Source: CALDTK01 sp965215215
Lineage (GTDB): Bacteria > Bacteroidota > Bacteroidia > Chitinophagales > Saprospiraceae
Direction: 5' to 3'
DNA: 64,000 nt
Assembly: GCA_965215215.1 (NCBI GenBank)
Contig: OZ244043.1
Location: 4,092,001-4,156,000, forward strand
Each line of letters begins with the position of its first letter. Within the stretch, counting starts at the first letter, position 1. The notes beneath the pieces were generated by a model that made no database searches, was not told where the DNA came from, and worked only from the letters and a program-made list of their open reading frames with translations. A program made the position numbers and the translations under genes. Positions 52,442 to 61,228 of this stretch are shown piece after piece.

Positions 52442-53113
52442 CTACCCCAGCGCGACCATGTCGCGAACGAGGATCTTACCCCGGTTGAAATAAATCAAAT
52501 TGGATTTGCGGAGCTCGTTGAGCACTAACGTTACCGTCTGACGCGAAGTACAGGTAAGGTTAGCGATATCTTGGTGCGTGAGGGAGTGGCGGATGAGCCA
52601 CTCGAGTCCGACCTTGCGACCGTGTGTAGCGACGCTATCTTTGAGAAACTCTACAATACGAGCGCGGGCGTCCATGCTCACTACGTTGGTTAGCCGACGC
52701 TGGGCGAGTTGTAGTTGCTGGCCCATGTTGTGAAGCAGCAGTTGACAGAGTCCGAAGTTGGTGGACATGAGTCGCTGGAGGCCTTCGGTCGGTAGCTGAT
52801 ACACGACCGTATCGGCGGCTAGACTCTGCGCAAATCCGTCCCGGGTACGCTCCCCACTGATGGCGAGTTGACCGAACATAGAATTGGGGCGAAGTACGGT
52901 CCGGATGATCTCGCGGCCGTCTTCACCGTGATTGCCGAGCTTAATCTCGCCGGCGGCGACGAAGTAAACGTGATGAGCTTGTTCTCCCTCGTTAAATACG
53001 TAAGCGTGCTTACGGACGGATCGCTTGGTAGTCATGCTGCTTAGCTGTGACTTCTCCTCAGCGGTGAGCGTGCTAAAAACGGGGTAGTCTTCAATAGGTA
53101 GCAAGGACATCAT
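52442..53113 (-). CDS. Crp/Fnr family transcriptional regulator
   Basis: 223 residues. Cyclic-nucleotide-binding-like beta barrel (FNEGEQAHHVYFVAAGEIKLG, SMFGQLAISGE) and a C-terminal winged helix (LTHQDIANLTCTSRQTVTLVLNELRKSNLI). The phosphate-binding RxS of cAMP-type domains is not evident, and the Fnr N-terminal cysteine cluster is missing, so the effector cannot be named. Start taken at the first of two consecutive ATGs. The 197-base region upstream holds a short hairpin GGGGGAAACCCCC at 53180-53192 and nothing else recognised. Confidence 0.9.
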   Translation of the reverse strand: MMSLLPIEDYPVFSTLTAEEKSQLSSMTTKRSVRKHAYVFNEGEQAHHVYFVAAGEIKLGNHGEDGREIIRTVLRPNSMFGQLAISGERTRDGFAQSLAADTVVYQLPTEGLQRLMSTNFGLCQLLLHNMGQQLQLAQRRLTNVVSMDARARIVEFLKDSVATHGRKVGLEWLIRHSLTHQDIANLTCTSRQTVTLVLNELRKSNLIYFNRGKILVRDMVALG

Positions 53114-53310
53114 GCGGGGTTTTTCTAGTTTTCTCAGCGACGCACTTCAACGCGCTGTCATATACCAGACACACCAGCTGGGGGAAACCCCCTAAACATC
53201 CACTAAAAAACCTTGAAAAAATTTTGGATCTGGGTTCGGTCAGATCGGGAACTATTGATGCAGAAGCTTATACAGCTCGGAAAATCTACTAATACGGAGT
53301 AGCTATCCTT

Positions 53311-54237
53311 CTACTTGAGCTTGATGCTAGGTGCTCCCGGGGAGGAACTGAAAGCGCCGAACAGCCCCGCGCCACCACTCACGTTGTCGTAGGCGCCGGC
53401 GATCGTCCCGGGAAGAACATTGTTCCCAGTACTAAATTGCTGCGAGTAGTAGCGGTAGTACTCCCTGCTTACCGTACGAACCTCGATGGCCGCTACCGGA
53501 CTCGCGTAGTCGGTCAAGAGAGAGACCGGTACCGTGGCGACGACACGCGTCGTACGGTCTGCGAAATCGGCATCCGTGAACAGCACACCTTGCTTCGCCG
53601 CATCGATCTGCCCGGAGAGATCGCGAACGAGCGGAACCCTAGTCTCGATAGCCGGAACACCTCCATCCTGTACGTTCAAGGCACCAGTCTCACTTACCCT
53701 GACCAAGACGTGGTAGAAGTTATCGACTCCGGGGACGTCCGCCAGATCGAAAGCGACCAATGCCTCTTCGATGGTATCGATAGTAGCGCGAAGGTCCTGG
53801 AAGGTTTGGGAGTCCAGCGCGTCAACAACGGCCCCCTGGGGAACCAACGTCACGCTGCTGAGGGACGGGAATCCGGGCGTGGTCACTTTGAGCTTGTACC
53901 TCGCCCCCGGTCTGACTTTATAATCAGGGACCCTGAACGACCGAGCGCCTACGTGGATCGAGGCCGCAAGCGGTAGCGTATCGAGCAAGAACGTCGTGTC
54001 CGTTCCTACGATTTGCAACTCGATGACGCTTGAGGCAAGCACATCGGTGAGGTCGTTTTTCCGGTCGCCGAACCCGTCGTATAAGTTTAGCGTGATCTGC
54101 GGGGTGACGCCACTCTGGAGCCGACTATCGATGACAATCTGATCCTTCACTTGAAGTGTAGCCAAATCGACGGGCTCCTCGCACCCGGACAGCACCAGAA
54201 GCAGCGTGCCGACAAAAAGTGAGAGGAGCTTTGACAT
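53311..54237 (-). CDS. DUF4249 family outer-membrane lipoprotein
   Basis: 308 residues with lipobox LVLSGCEEPVDL. The pattern IVIDSRLQSGVTPQITLNL, then VRPGARYKLKVTTPG and a Tyr-rich C-terminal region (YYRYYSQQF) match DUF4249 lipoproteins. These are regularly encoded next to STN-type TonB receptors and are presumed to be surface partners that help bind the ligand. It starts 2 bases after the receptor stop. Ligand unknown. Confidence 0.85.
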   Translation of the reverse strand: MSKLLSLFVGTLLLVLSGCEEPVDLATLQVKDQIVIDSRLQSGVTPQITLNLYDGFGDRKNDLTDVLASSVIELQIVGTDTTFLLDTLPLAASIHVGARSFRVPDYKVRPGARYKLKVTTPGFPSLSSVTLVPQGAVVDALDSQTFQDLRATIDTIEEALVAFDLADVPGVDNFYHVLVRVSETGALNVQDGGVPAIETRVPLVRDLSGQIDAAKQGVLFTDADFADRTTRVVATVPVSLLTDYASPVAAIEVRTVSREYYRYYSQQFSTGNNVLPGTIAGAYDNVSGGAGLFGAFSSSPGAPSIKLK

Positions 54238-54239
54238 CG

Positions 54240-56906
54240 TTAAAAAGTCACTGAGTACTTGGCGAATGGGAGGGAAGGTAGCATATAAACCTTGGTGTAT
54301 ACGTACTCGGGCTCTCCTGTTTCCGAATTTAATATACGTTGTAAATTGTAGAACAACGGATTCTTTCTAAAATAAACATTTTGTATTCCCAAAGAGAGAC
54401 TGTGCGTAAAACCTTTACTTTCCTTCTCGTAGCGGGCGGAAAGATCCAAAGTGTGATATGTATCGAGCTTGTACTGTGCGCCCTCATACGTGAGTAGGTT
54501 GGTTAGGGGTACGTTAGTCTGCAGTAGCGGCGGCCCTACAGGATTGCGGGACGGTAACTGAGCGGGTAGATCGCTACCCAGCTTGAATGTCGCCCCCAAC
54601 ACCCAGTGTTCGCCAGCATCCACCCGGATCGCGGTAATGAACAAGTGCCGTCGGTCCAGCTGGTAGCGCTCCTTCACCCGGACGTTTGCGTCGTCGACGT
54701 ACGTCCGGTTCGTATGTGCATACGTATACGCTATCCGCAGGTCGAACATCTTTACCGGAGCCGCGGCATCGAGCGTGATGCCGTCGGCGTCTCCGTCTCC
54801 CCTGCGGACGTTCCGTATCCACTCGTCGAACTTCACGTCTTCGTCGAATACCTCGTTGGAGAAGCGGGCCAGTTGCCAAAATTTCTGCACGTAGGCCGTT
54901 AGCCCAATACTCCGATCTTGCTTGTCGGTGAACGAGAGCCCACCCGAGGCGAAGGTCGAACGTTGCGGTTTGAGCCCAAACACGGACGGTACCCACAAGC
55001 TGAGTCCGAGACCCGGATTTTGGTTAGAGACCTCGTGTAAGTACTGTCGACCCAGCCCCGCCCCCGCCGTGAGCCTCCACCCCGGAAACGGGACGTACGC
55101 CAAGGATCCACGGGGGAGAAGTGCGAACTGCGGTCGGGTCCCGTTCCGCAATTGACTCGACAGCCGAACTCCCGCGTCGATCTGCAACTTGGCGGTCGGA
55201 CGAAATTCGATGTTCGCGTAGGAGCTCAATTCCAATGTCGTAATCTGGGGCAGCGTGTCGCTCTTTACCGGCTCACCGATAACTACCGTATCGATGTTGG
55301 GTGCGCGGTCCTTGGACCGATCGCGAGCCCCGACATTAAAGCGGTGAGCGACCGCGTTGGAACCGAGCGTAAGGATCGTCCTACGATCCCACGTGTAGGT
55401 GAGGTCGGTCTTCACCCCGTAATCGCGCAGCGTACTGGCGTAGGTATTCTCCTGGAAGCTGAGTTTTGTCTGGTCGGTCGAGTCCGACTCTTCGACCACG
55501 TAGGAGTCCGAAGCGGTTTGATCGAACTTACTGAAGGTAACGGTGGTATTCAGGAAGGCCCGATCGCCGAGCGTCAGGTTGTGCCTGAAGCTCCCAATGG
55601 CATTGCTCCAGACCCTTCTCGATTCGTCCTCCAACTTCGTAGTGTAACGTCGCGCCGAATCGAACCTCGTCGCCTGATCCGCATCCGAATATTTATCGTT
55701 TCCGAAAAACAAACTGACGTAAATCCGTTGCCGATCCCCGATCGGGTGGTTGATCTTACCGGCGACGTCGTAGAAACGAAAGTCCACGTTGGGCACGGCC
55801 CTGTCGCCGGTACCGAACGTCCCCCGGAGACCCCGTAACCACAGATCGGTCAACCCCCGCCTCGCGCTCACGAAGTAGCTACCCTTACCGACCGGGCCTT
55901 CTGTCGTGAAGCTTTTCGCGAATAAGCCCGCACTCAGCGTCGTACTCCGTTTCTCCTTCGAACCCTCTTTGAGACGCACGTCGAGCACCCCACCGAGTCG
56001 ATCACCGTAGCGGGCATTTCCTGGGTTTTTGTACAACCGAACCGAACGGATTGCCTCGCCCGGGATCGCGCCCAACAGACCTACCGCATGTGAGGATAGG
56101 TAGAGGGTTGCATCGTCGAGCAGCGTCAAATTGTGGCTAGGATTAGCTCCTTGCAGACTGTAGCCTTTGAATCCACCCGGAGCGGATTGCACACCGGATT
56201 GGATACCGACCCAAGCGTTTAGGTCCGACGTGCCGATCAATAGCTCACTCGTTTTCAGCGCCGTAGGAGTTACGTAAGCCCCGCTAACCGGTATCTCTGG
56301 TGCGGTTTCGCTCGATGCGACCACCTCGACGGTATTGAGTACGAGGTTGGCCCGAAGCTTAACCGAGATTCGATCCCCCCGGAGGTCGCTCAACGCCAGT
56401 TGAGCCGGGGTATAACCTAGGTACCGAACCGTGATCGTGTCGGTATCTCTCACCTCAGCCAGTGAGAAATAGCCGTATCCGTTGGTGAGGGTACCCCTCG
56501 ATAGGTAGGGGTCGTAGATGGTCGCTCCGATGAGGCGCTCACCGCTCAGGGCGTCCTCGACGAATCCGGATACTGTGAAGACCCGAACCTTGCGCAACGT
56601 GATAATGAGCTGTTGCCCCAAAATCACGTGCTGAAGTCCGAACGGCTCGGTGAGTCGATCCAAGATCGACTCCACCGACTCACTCCGTGCGTACCGAAAG
56701 GAGATAGTCGTATCGGGGACCTGCTCCGACGAAAATGCGAGCCGCAGCTCAAACTTGTCGGCTACGGTTGCGAGGTGGGTCCGCAAACGAGCCGACTGGC
56801 CACGAGAGCTCGTCGAACAAACGCTAAGTACGCACAGGATCAGGCCGGCACGGAGGTAAAATGACCCGTTGAGCCATCCGGGTATATATCGTACGGAGCG
56901 TGACAT
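54240..56906 (-). CDS. TonB-dependent receptor with STN signalling domain
   Basis: 888 residues. Signal peptide; an STN domain at about 45-110 (RLAFSSEQVPDTTISF, VESILDRLTEPF); a carboxypeptidase-like domain near 115-200; plug (NAWVGIQSGVQSAPGG, GNARYGDRLGGVLDVRL); and a barrel ending YSVTF. The STN domain contacts the FecR-type anti-sigma factor encoded 12 bases upstream, so ligand uptake reports to the ECF sigma factor. The operon resembles iron-siderophore surface signalling, but the DUF4249 partner leaves other ligands possible. Confidence 0.92.
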   Translation of the reverse strand: MSRSVRYIPGWLNGSFYLRAGLILCVLSVCSTSSRGQSARLRTHLATVADKFELRLAFSSEQVPDTTISFRYARSESVESILDRLTEPFGLQHVILGQQLIITLRKVRVFTVSGFVEDALSGERLIGATIYDPYLSRGTLTNGYGYFSLAEVRDTDTITVRYLGYTPAQLALSDLRGDRISVKLRANLVLNTVEVVASSETAPEIPVSGAYVTPTALKTSELLIGTSDLNAWVGIQSGVQSAPGGFKGYSLQGANPSHNLTLLDDATLYLSSHAVGLLGAIPGEAIRSVRLYKNPGNARYGDRLGGVLDVRLKEGSKEKRSTTLSAGLFAKSFTTEGPVGKGSYFVSARRGLTDLWLRGLRGTFGTGDRAVPNVDFRFYDVAGKINHPIGDRQRIYVSLFFGNDKYSDADQATRFDSARRYTTKLEDESRRVWSNAIGSFRHNLTLGDRAFLNTTVTFSKFDQTASDSYVVEESDSTDQTKLSFQENTYASTLRDYGVKTDLTYTWDRRTILTLGSNAVAHRFNVGARDRSKDRAPNIDTVVIGEPVKSDTLPQITTLELSSYANIEFRPTAKLQIDAGVRLSSQLRNGTRPQFALLPRGSLAYVPFPGWRLTAGAGLGRQYLHEVSNQNPGLGLSLWVPSVFGLKPQRSTFASGGLSFTDKQDRSIGLTAYVQKFWQLARFSNEVFDEDVKFDEWIRNVRRGDGDADGITLDAAAPVKMFDLRIAYTYAHTNRTYVDDANVRVKERYQLDRRHLFITAIRVDAGEHWVLGATFKLGSDLPAQLPSRNPVGPPLLQTNVPLTNLLTYEGAQYKLDTYHTLDLSARYEKESKGFTHSLSLGIQNVYFRKNPLFYNLQRILNSETGEPEYVYTKVYMLPSLPFAKYSVTF

Positions 56907-56918
56907 CGCTCCGGCAAG

Positions 56919-57818
56919 TTAGTGGCAACTGCCACCGATCAGGTGGTACCCGGTATCGGTTGTCTCTACCTCGGCACCGAAGATGCCGGCGAGTGTGCTC
57001 GTAACTAGCGCAACTTCCGTATCGGTAAAATCTACGGTGGTCGGGCAATCCAGTAGGTCGACATCCGCAGAGATACTGGATCCGGTAGCCGCTTCTACGC
57101 GCTCTAGTACCTCGCGGAGGGCTACCCCATCGAAGCGCAGATTGTCTCCAGCGAGCGAGTCACGCTCGTCTTGGTCATCACTGGCCACCGGCCGCGCGTG
57201 ACCGTCGAGGATGCCGGCGGCGTCACCGGCGAAAAGGTCGAGCCATTCTTCGTCATCCTTGCCGCGAACCTGAACGTGCCCCTCGATCACCCGAACGGAG
57301 CCATCCGCACTCGTATTCACGTCGAAGGTCGTACCGAGTACACGTACGCCAAAATCACTCGTCTCGACGTGGAAAGGACGGTTGGGATCGCGCTCTACGG
57401 CAAAACTAGCATCGCCCTTCAGGCGAACTACCCGGTCCGCGCCGTCGAAATCGACGGTTAGCTCAGAGCCGGGGTGGAGATCTACCGAGGTAGCGTCCGG
57501 AAGCTCGTACGCCGCTACTTCCGGGGTCAAATTTTCGAAGGTGAGGTCGGCGGAGCTCGTCAAAACAAACCAACCCGCTACGAGGAGGAGGGCCACCGAA
57601 GCTGCGACCGCTAGCCACCGCGCGGGGAGCCGCCGGGCCCGCGGTGTCCGGCGTACCGGCTGACGATCGAGGTTGAGTTGAGAAGAAACGCTCGACCAGG
57701 CAGCGTCTACGTCTACACTATCCGTTGTATCGAGGTCGCCCACGAAGTCCCATAGCGAATGCGCCGTGGATTCGTCCCCGACTACATCAATCCAATCTTG
57801 TTCGCGAGGTTCCCTCAT
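56919..57818 (-). CDS. FecR-type anti-sigma factor
   Basis: 299 residues from ATG 57818. Cytoplasmic N-terminus with WDFVGDLDTTDSVDVDAAW, one membrane helix at about 75-97 (WLAVAASVALLLVAGWFVL), a periplasmic FecR domain (VDLHPGSELTVDFDG, FGVRVLGTTFDVNTSADGSV, EGHVQVRG) and a C-terminal STN-like fold (DGVALREVLERVEAATG). It restrains the ECF sigma factor until the receptor binds ligand. Sits between the two with short gaps. Confidence 0.92.
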   Translation of the reverse strand: MREPREQDWIDVVGDESTAHSLWDFVGDLDTTDSVDVDAAWSSVSSQLNLDRQPVRRTPRARRLPARWLAVAASVALLLVAGWFVLTSSADLTFENLTPEVAAYELPDATSVDLHPGSELTVDFDGADRVVRLKGDASFAVERDPNRPFHVETSDFGVRVLGTTFDVNTSADGSVRVIEGHVQVRGKDDEEWLDLFAGDAAGILDGHARPVASDDQDERDSLAGDNLRFDGVALREVLERVEAATGSSISADVDLLDCPTTVDFTDTEVALVTSTLAGIFGAEVETTDTGYHLIGGSCH

Positions 57819-57853
57819 TCTATTGTAGATGACACTGCACTTTGTCAATACCC

Positions 57854-58387
57854 CTAAAGGCTAAGATAAATTAGTGAAAAAAACACGGTGAGTGTCCTCG
57901 GCACCATACCACGTAGAAGCTTTAATGCCCTTGCAAGTTGGTTTTCGACCGTTTTGGGGGCTATTTCAAGCTCCGCGGCGATCTCCTTGTAAGACAATCC
58001 CTCGAAGCGGTGCAAAATCAGAATCACGCGCGCTCGTTCGGGGAGTGACGCTATCGATTTGCGCAACACCTCTTTGGCGTCGGCAAGTTCGTCCGAATTA
58101 TCTGTTCCGGTTTGTTCTACAGCCGACGATAATACCTCATCCCCGGGGTGAGTAAGTTTCTTGCGGTCGCGTAGCGCGTTAATTGTCCTGGTAATGACAG
58201 ACCGCCGCAGGTAGGCCGCCGGGTGCTTCGCGCGTTCTATCCCCCCCCGCTCCCAGAACGTTACGAACACTTGCTGCACCACGTCTTCCGCCAGGGGCTG
58301 CTCGCCGCAAATGCGAGAAGAAGCGCGCACTAGCTCTGGGTATAACTGCCGAAACAGCTGCTCGAAGGTCTGCGCGCTAGGACTCAC
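57854..58387 (-). CDS. ECF RNA polymerase sigma factor (FecI-like)
   Basis: 177 residues. Sigma region 2 (LVRASSRICGEQPLAEDVVQQVFVTFWER) and region 4 (LPERARVILILHRFEGLSYKEIAAEL, PKTVENQLARALKLLR) are complete. First gene of sigma-FecR-receptor-DUF4249, all on the minus strand. It probably drives its own operon when the receptor signals. No -35/-10 for its own recognition could be read. Divergent from the AGCS symporter. Confidence 0.93.
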   Translation of the reverse strand: MSPSAQTFEQLFRQLYPELVRASSRICGEQPLAEDVVQQVFVTFWERGGIERAKHPAAYLRRSVITRTINALRDRKKLTHPGDEVLSSAVEQTGTDNSDELADAKEVLRKSIASLPERARVILILHRFEGLSYKEIAAELEIAPKTVENQLARALKLLRGMVPRTLTVFFSLIYLSL

Positions 58388-58404
58388 GACCGCAATAACG
58401 CAAC

Positions 58405-58434
58405 TTGCGCGTAGTCTCGCTTAGACTACTTTGG
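58405..58434 (+). promoter_or_regulatory. Promoter for the AGCS symporter gene
   Basis: TTG (58405-58407), 19 bases, then TACTTTGG (58427-58434), seven of eight positions of TAnnTTTG at the expected spacing for Bacteroidota sigma-70. The transcript would start near 58441, which argues for the TTG start codon at 58458 over the one at 58431. Confidence 0.5.
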
Positions 58435-58457
58435 GCGCCAGCGGAAATCTACCCAGT

Positions 58458-60065
58458 TTGATCAAGAGAACACTCAGCCTGCTCAGTTTAGTCACGCTCG
58501 TCCAGGGCATACTCACTGCCCAGACCCCCGAACCCATCACGAGAGGGCTCGACGACAGGATCAACGACGCCTTCGCGCCGGTAGCCGATTTCATCGGTTC
58601 AATCGTTTTCTTCCCGGTGAACCCGGGGTCTCCCGCGGTCGCGCAATTACCGGCCGTAGTCGTACTACTGCTCACCGCGGCTACCATCTTCACCGTGTAC
58701 TTCGGGTTCATTCAGTTTCGAAGTTTCCGGTTTGCCGCGCGCACCGTGGCCGGTGACTACGAGGATCTCGGCGATAAGGTCGGCGAGGTCACCCACTTCC
58801 AAGCCCTCACCGCGGCGCTATCGGGTACGGTTGGCCTGGGCAACATCGCCGGGGTGGCGGTGGCGATCAGCCTCGGCGGACCGGGAGCTACGTTCTGGAT
58901 GATCATGGCCGGTCTCCTCGGCATGGCCTCCAAATTTGCCGAGTGTACGCTCGGGGTGAGATACCGGGACGTATCGGCCGACGGCACGATCTACGGTGGC
59001 CCCATGTACTACCTCCGCAAGGGACTGAGCGGTCGAGACATGGGCGGCCTGGGTAAAGTCCTCGCGGTCGTCTTTTCGATATTCTGCGTGGGAGGCTCCT
59101 TCGGGGGTGGTAATATGTTTCAAGCCAACCAAGCCGCCTCCCAGTTTAACGCGATGATCGGCGCTACCAGCGGGTCCGCGGGGCTTATATTCGGACTCGT
59201 ACTCGCGGCGCTCGTCGGGCTCGTCATCATCGGCGGCATCAAGCGGATCGGGAGCGTCACCGAGCGCGTCGTCCCGGCGATGTGCGGTCTCTACGTCCTC
59301 GCGGCACTCATCGTCATTTTCGCGAACTTCGGCCAGATACCCGCTGCCGTGAACGCGATCTTCAGCGGTGCATTCACCGCGGCCGGCATCAGCGGCGGCT
59401 TCGTGGGTGTACTCGTACAGGGGTTCCGACGCGCGGCCTTCAGTAACGAAGCCGGCGTGGGATCGGCCGCCATCGCTCACTCCGCGGTCAAAACCAATTA
59501 CGCGGCCTCGGAAGGGATCGTAGCGTTGCTCGAGCCGTTCATCGACACGGTCGTCGTCTGCACGATCACAGCCCTCGTCATCATCATCGCATCCCAATCG
59601 GGCGATTTACCGGGGTTCGCGTACGGCGCCGCCGGCAACGACACACTCGACGGGGTCCAGTTAACGAGTACGGCTTTCGGTGCCGAAATCCCCTGGTTCC
59701 CTTACGTGTTGACCGTAGCCGTCGTCCTGTTCGCCTTCTCTACGCAGTTGAGCTGGAGCTACTACGGGCTGCAGGCTTGGCTCTACCTCTTTGGCCGCTC
59801 GAAGCGCGCCGATCTGAGCTACAAGATTCTGTTCCTCATCTTCGTAGTGATCGGTTCGTCCGCGAGTCTCGGGGCGGTGATCAGCTTCAGCGACGCGATG
59901 ATCTTCGCGATGTGCGTCCCCAACCTGATCGGGGTCATGCTGTTGCTCCCGGTGGTCAAAGACGAAATCGCAAAATACCGGGCGCGGGCGCGGGCCGTCG
60001 ACGCCGCCGGCGGCCGGGAGGCCCTCGCGGAGCAACAGGCGAGGGCCCTCTCGAACCGTAGCTAG
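58458..60065 (+). CDS. Alanine/glycine:cation symporter (AGCS family)
   Basis: 535 residues from TTG 58458; an in-frame TTG at 58431 falls inside the promoter. Eleven or so membrane helices with the AGCS signatures GTVGLGNIAGVAVAISLGGPGA, GGPMYYLRKGL and AFSNEAGVGSAAIAHSAVKT. Takes up alanine or glycine with Na+. An additional hydrophobic N-terminal segment (LSLLSLVTLVQGILTAQ) looks like a signal peptide, seen in several Bacteroidota members. Confidence 0.9.
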   Translation: MIKRTLSLLSLVTLVQGILTAQTPEPITRGLDDRINDAFAPVADFIGSIVFFPVNPGSPAVAQLPAVVVLLLTAATIFTVYFGFIQFRSFRFAARTVAGDYEDLGDKVGEVTHFQALTAALSGTVGLGNIAGVAVAISLGGPGATFWMIMAGLLGMASKFAECTLGVRYRDVSADGTIYGGPMYYLRKGLSGRDMGGLGKVLAVVFSIFCVGGSFGGGNMFQANQAASQFNAMIGATSGSAGLIFGLVLAALVGLVIIGGIKRIGSVTERVVPAMCGLYVLAALIVIFANFGQIPAAVNAIFSGAFTAAGISGGFVGVLVQGFRRAAFSNEAGVGSAAIAHSAVKTNYAASEGIVALLEPFIDTVVVCTITALVIIIASQSGDLPGFAYGAAGNDTLDGVQLTSTAFGAEIPWFPYVLTVAVVLFAFSTQLSWSYYGLQAWLYLFGRSKRADLSYKILFLIFVVIGSSASLGAVISFSDAMIFAMCVPNLIGVMLLLPVVKDEIAKYRARARAVDAAGGREALAEQQARALSNRS

Positions 60066-60078
60066 CCAACTTTCGCGC

Positions 60079-60573
60079 ATGCCTAGGCCCGTCGACACCT
60101 ACCTTGGCTTAGGTTCGAACCTCGGCAATCGCCGTGCGAATTTGGTGTACGCACGGCGTCAGTTGGCGCTAGGTATCGGCCGCGTAACAGCCGGCAGCCA
60201 CCTGTACGAAAGCGAGGCGTGGGGCGACTTCGCCGGCGAGACCTTCCCCTACCTCAACACCTGCGTTTGCGTGAGGACGCGACTCAAACCCGCGGAGCTG
60301 ATCCAACGGATTCTCGCCATCGAGCAAACGTTGGGTCGCGTGCGCGACGCCGAGAACCAACCGCGTACGATCGACATCGACGTGCTCCTATACGGGCAGG
60401 AGCTCATTCATCGCCCGGACCTGGCCGTACCCCACCCCCGGATGCTGGCGCGGCGATTCGTTCTCGTACCGCTCAACGAGATCGCCCCGGAGCTCATTCA
60501 CCCCGGCCGGGGGCGGAGTATCAGGGAGTTACTCGCTTCGTGTCCGGACCCATTAGCCGTACGACGTGCCTGA
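60079..60573 (+). CDS. folK: 2-amino-4-hydroxy-6-hydroxymethyldihydropteridine pyrophosphokinase
   Basis: 164 residues. LGLGSNLGNRRANL, then PYLNTCVCVRT, RVRDAENQPRTIDIDVLLY and VPHPRMLARRFVLVPLNEIAP are the HPPK motifs, including the metal-binding DIDVLLY aspartates. Transfers pyrophosphate from ATP to the pterin in folate synthesis. Its last codons overlap the deoxynucleoside kinase start by 8 bases; that pairing is common in the phylum. Confidence 0.95.
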   Translation: MPRPVDTYLGLGSNLGNRRANLVYARRQLALGIGRVTAGSHLYESEAWGDFAGETFPYLNTCVCVRTRLKPAELIQRILAIEQTLGRVRDAENQPRTIDIDVLLYGQELIHRPDLAVPHPRMLARRFVLVPLNEIAPELIHPGRGRSIRELLASCPDPLAVRRA

Positions 60574-61228
60574 GCGCCCCCCCCTACCCTTCGACTACCT
60601 CGTGGTCGAGGGCAACATCGGCGCGGGCAAAACGACCCTCTGCGAGCTGCTCGCGAGGGACCATAGTTGTAGGCTCGTCCTCGAGGAGTTCGCGGAGAAC
60701 CCCTTCCTGCCCCTCTTCTACGAGGATCGCGAGCGCTACGCCTTCGCGGTCGAACTCTCCTTTATGATGGAGCGCCGGCGCCAGCTCGCCCCCCTTCTGC
60801 TCGCCCCCCAACTCTTCGCGCAGCCTATTCTAGCCGATTACCTCTTTGCCAAAACTTGGCTCTTCGCCAGTCACACGCTACGGGGCGATGAGCTGAGCCT
60901 CTTCAAGAAGCTATTCGAGGAGCTCGGCACCCAGCTCCCGCTTCCGCGAAAACTTCTATTCCTCCAGCGCCCGGTGGAGGTCCTCCTGGAGCAAATCGCG
61001 CAACGCGGACGATCTTTCGAAGCCGATATCGAACCGGATTACCTGACGGCCGTCGAGCGCACGTATCTGACGTACCTCCGCACGGAAACCCGTTTCCCGG
61101 TCCTTTTACTCAACCTGGGTCGACGGGACTTCACCGAGGATAGTACCGTGTACTCGGCGATCGTGGAACAGCTCAACGCCGACCATCCGGACGGGCTAAC
61201 CACGGTAGATTTGGACCGCGCGGATTAG
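60566..61228 (+). CDS. Deoxynucleoside kinase
   Basis: 220 residues from GTG 60566. P-loop VEGNIGAGKTTL, substrate helix LEEFAENPFL, ERYAFAVELSFMMERRRQL and the lid region are those of the dNK/dGK/dAK family. It phosphorylates deoxynucleosides for salvage; specificity cannot be assigned. It ends in a 4-base convergent overlap with the RNase D gene. A 14-mer at 60940-60953 encodes LPRKL. Confidence 0.9.
   Translation: MPERPPLPFDYLVVEGNIGAGKTTLCELLARDHSCRLVLEEFAENPFLPLFYEDRERYAFAVELSFMMERRRQLAPLLLAPQLFAQPILADYLFAKTWLFASHTLRGDELSLFKKLFEELGTQLPLPRKLLFLQRPVEVLLEQIAQRGRSFEADIEPDYLTAVERTYLTYLRTETRFPVLLLNLGRRDFTEDSTVYSAIVEQLNADHPDGLTTVDLDRAD
60940..60953 (-). repeat. Interspersed 14-mer, copy 17
   Basis: GTTTTCGCGGAAGC, next base G. 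Antisense in the deoxynucleoside kinase gene. Confidence 0.9.

Noticed and set aside
58818..59597. A 259-codon minus-strand frame within the AGCS symporter gene
   Set aside because: Antisense shadow; Asp/Arg/Glu-rich composition without recognisable fold.
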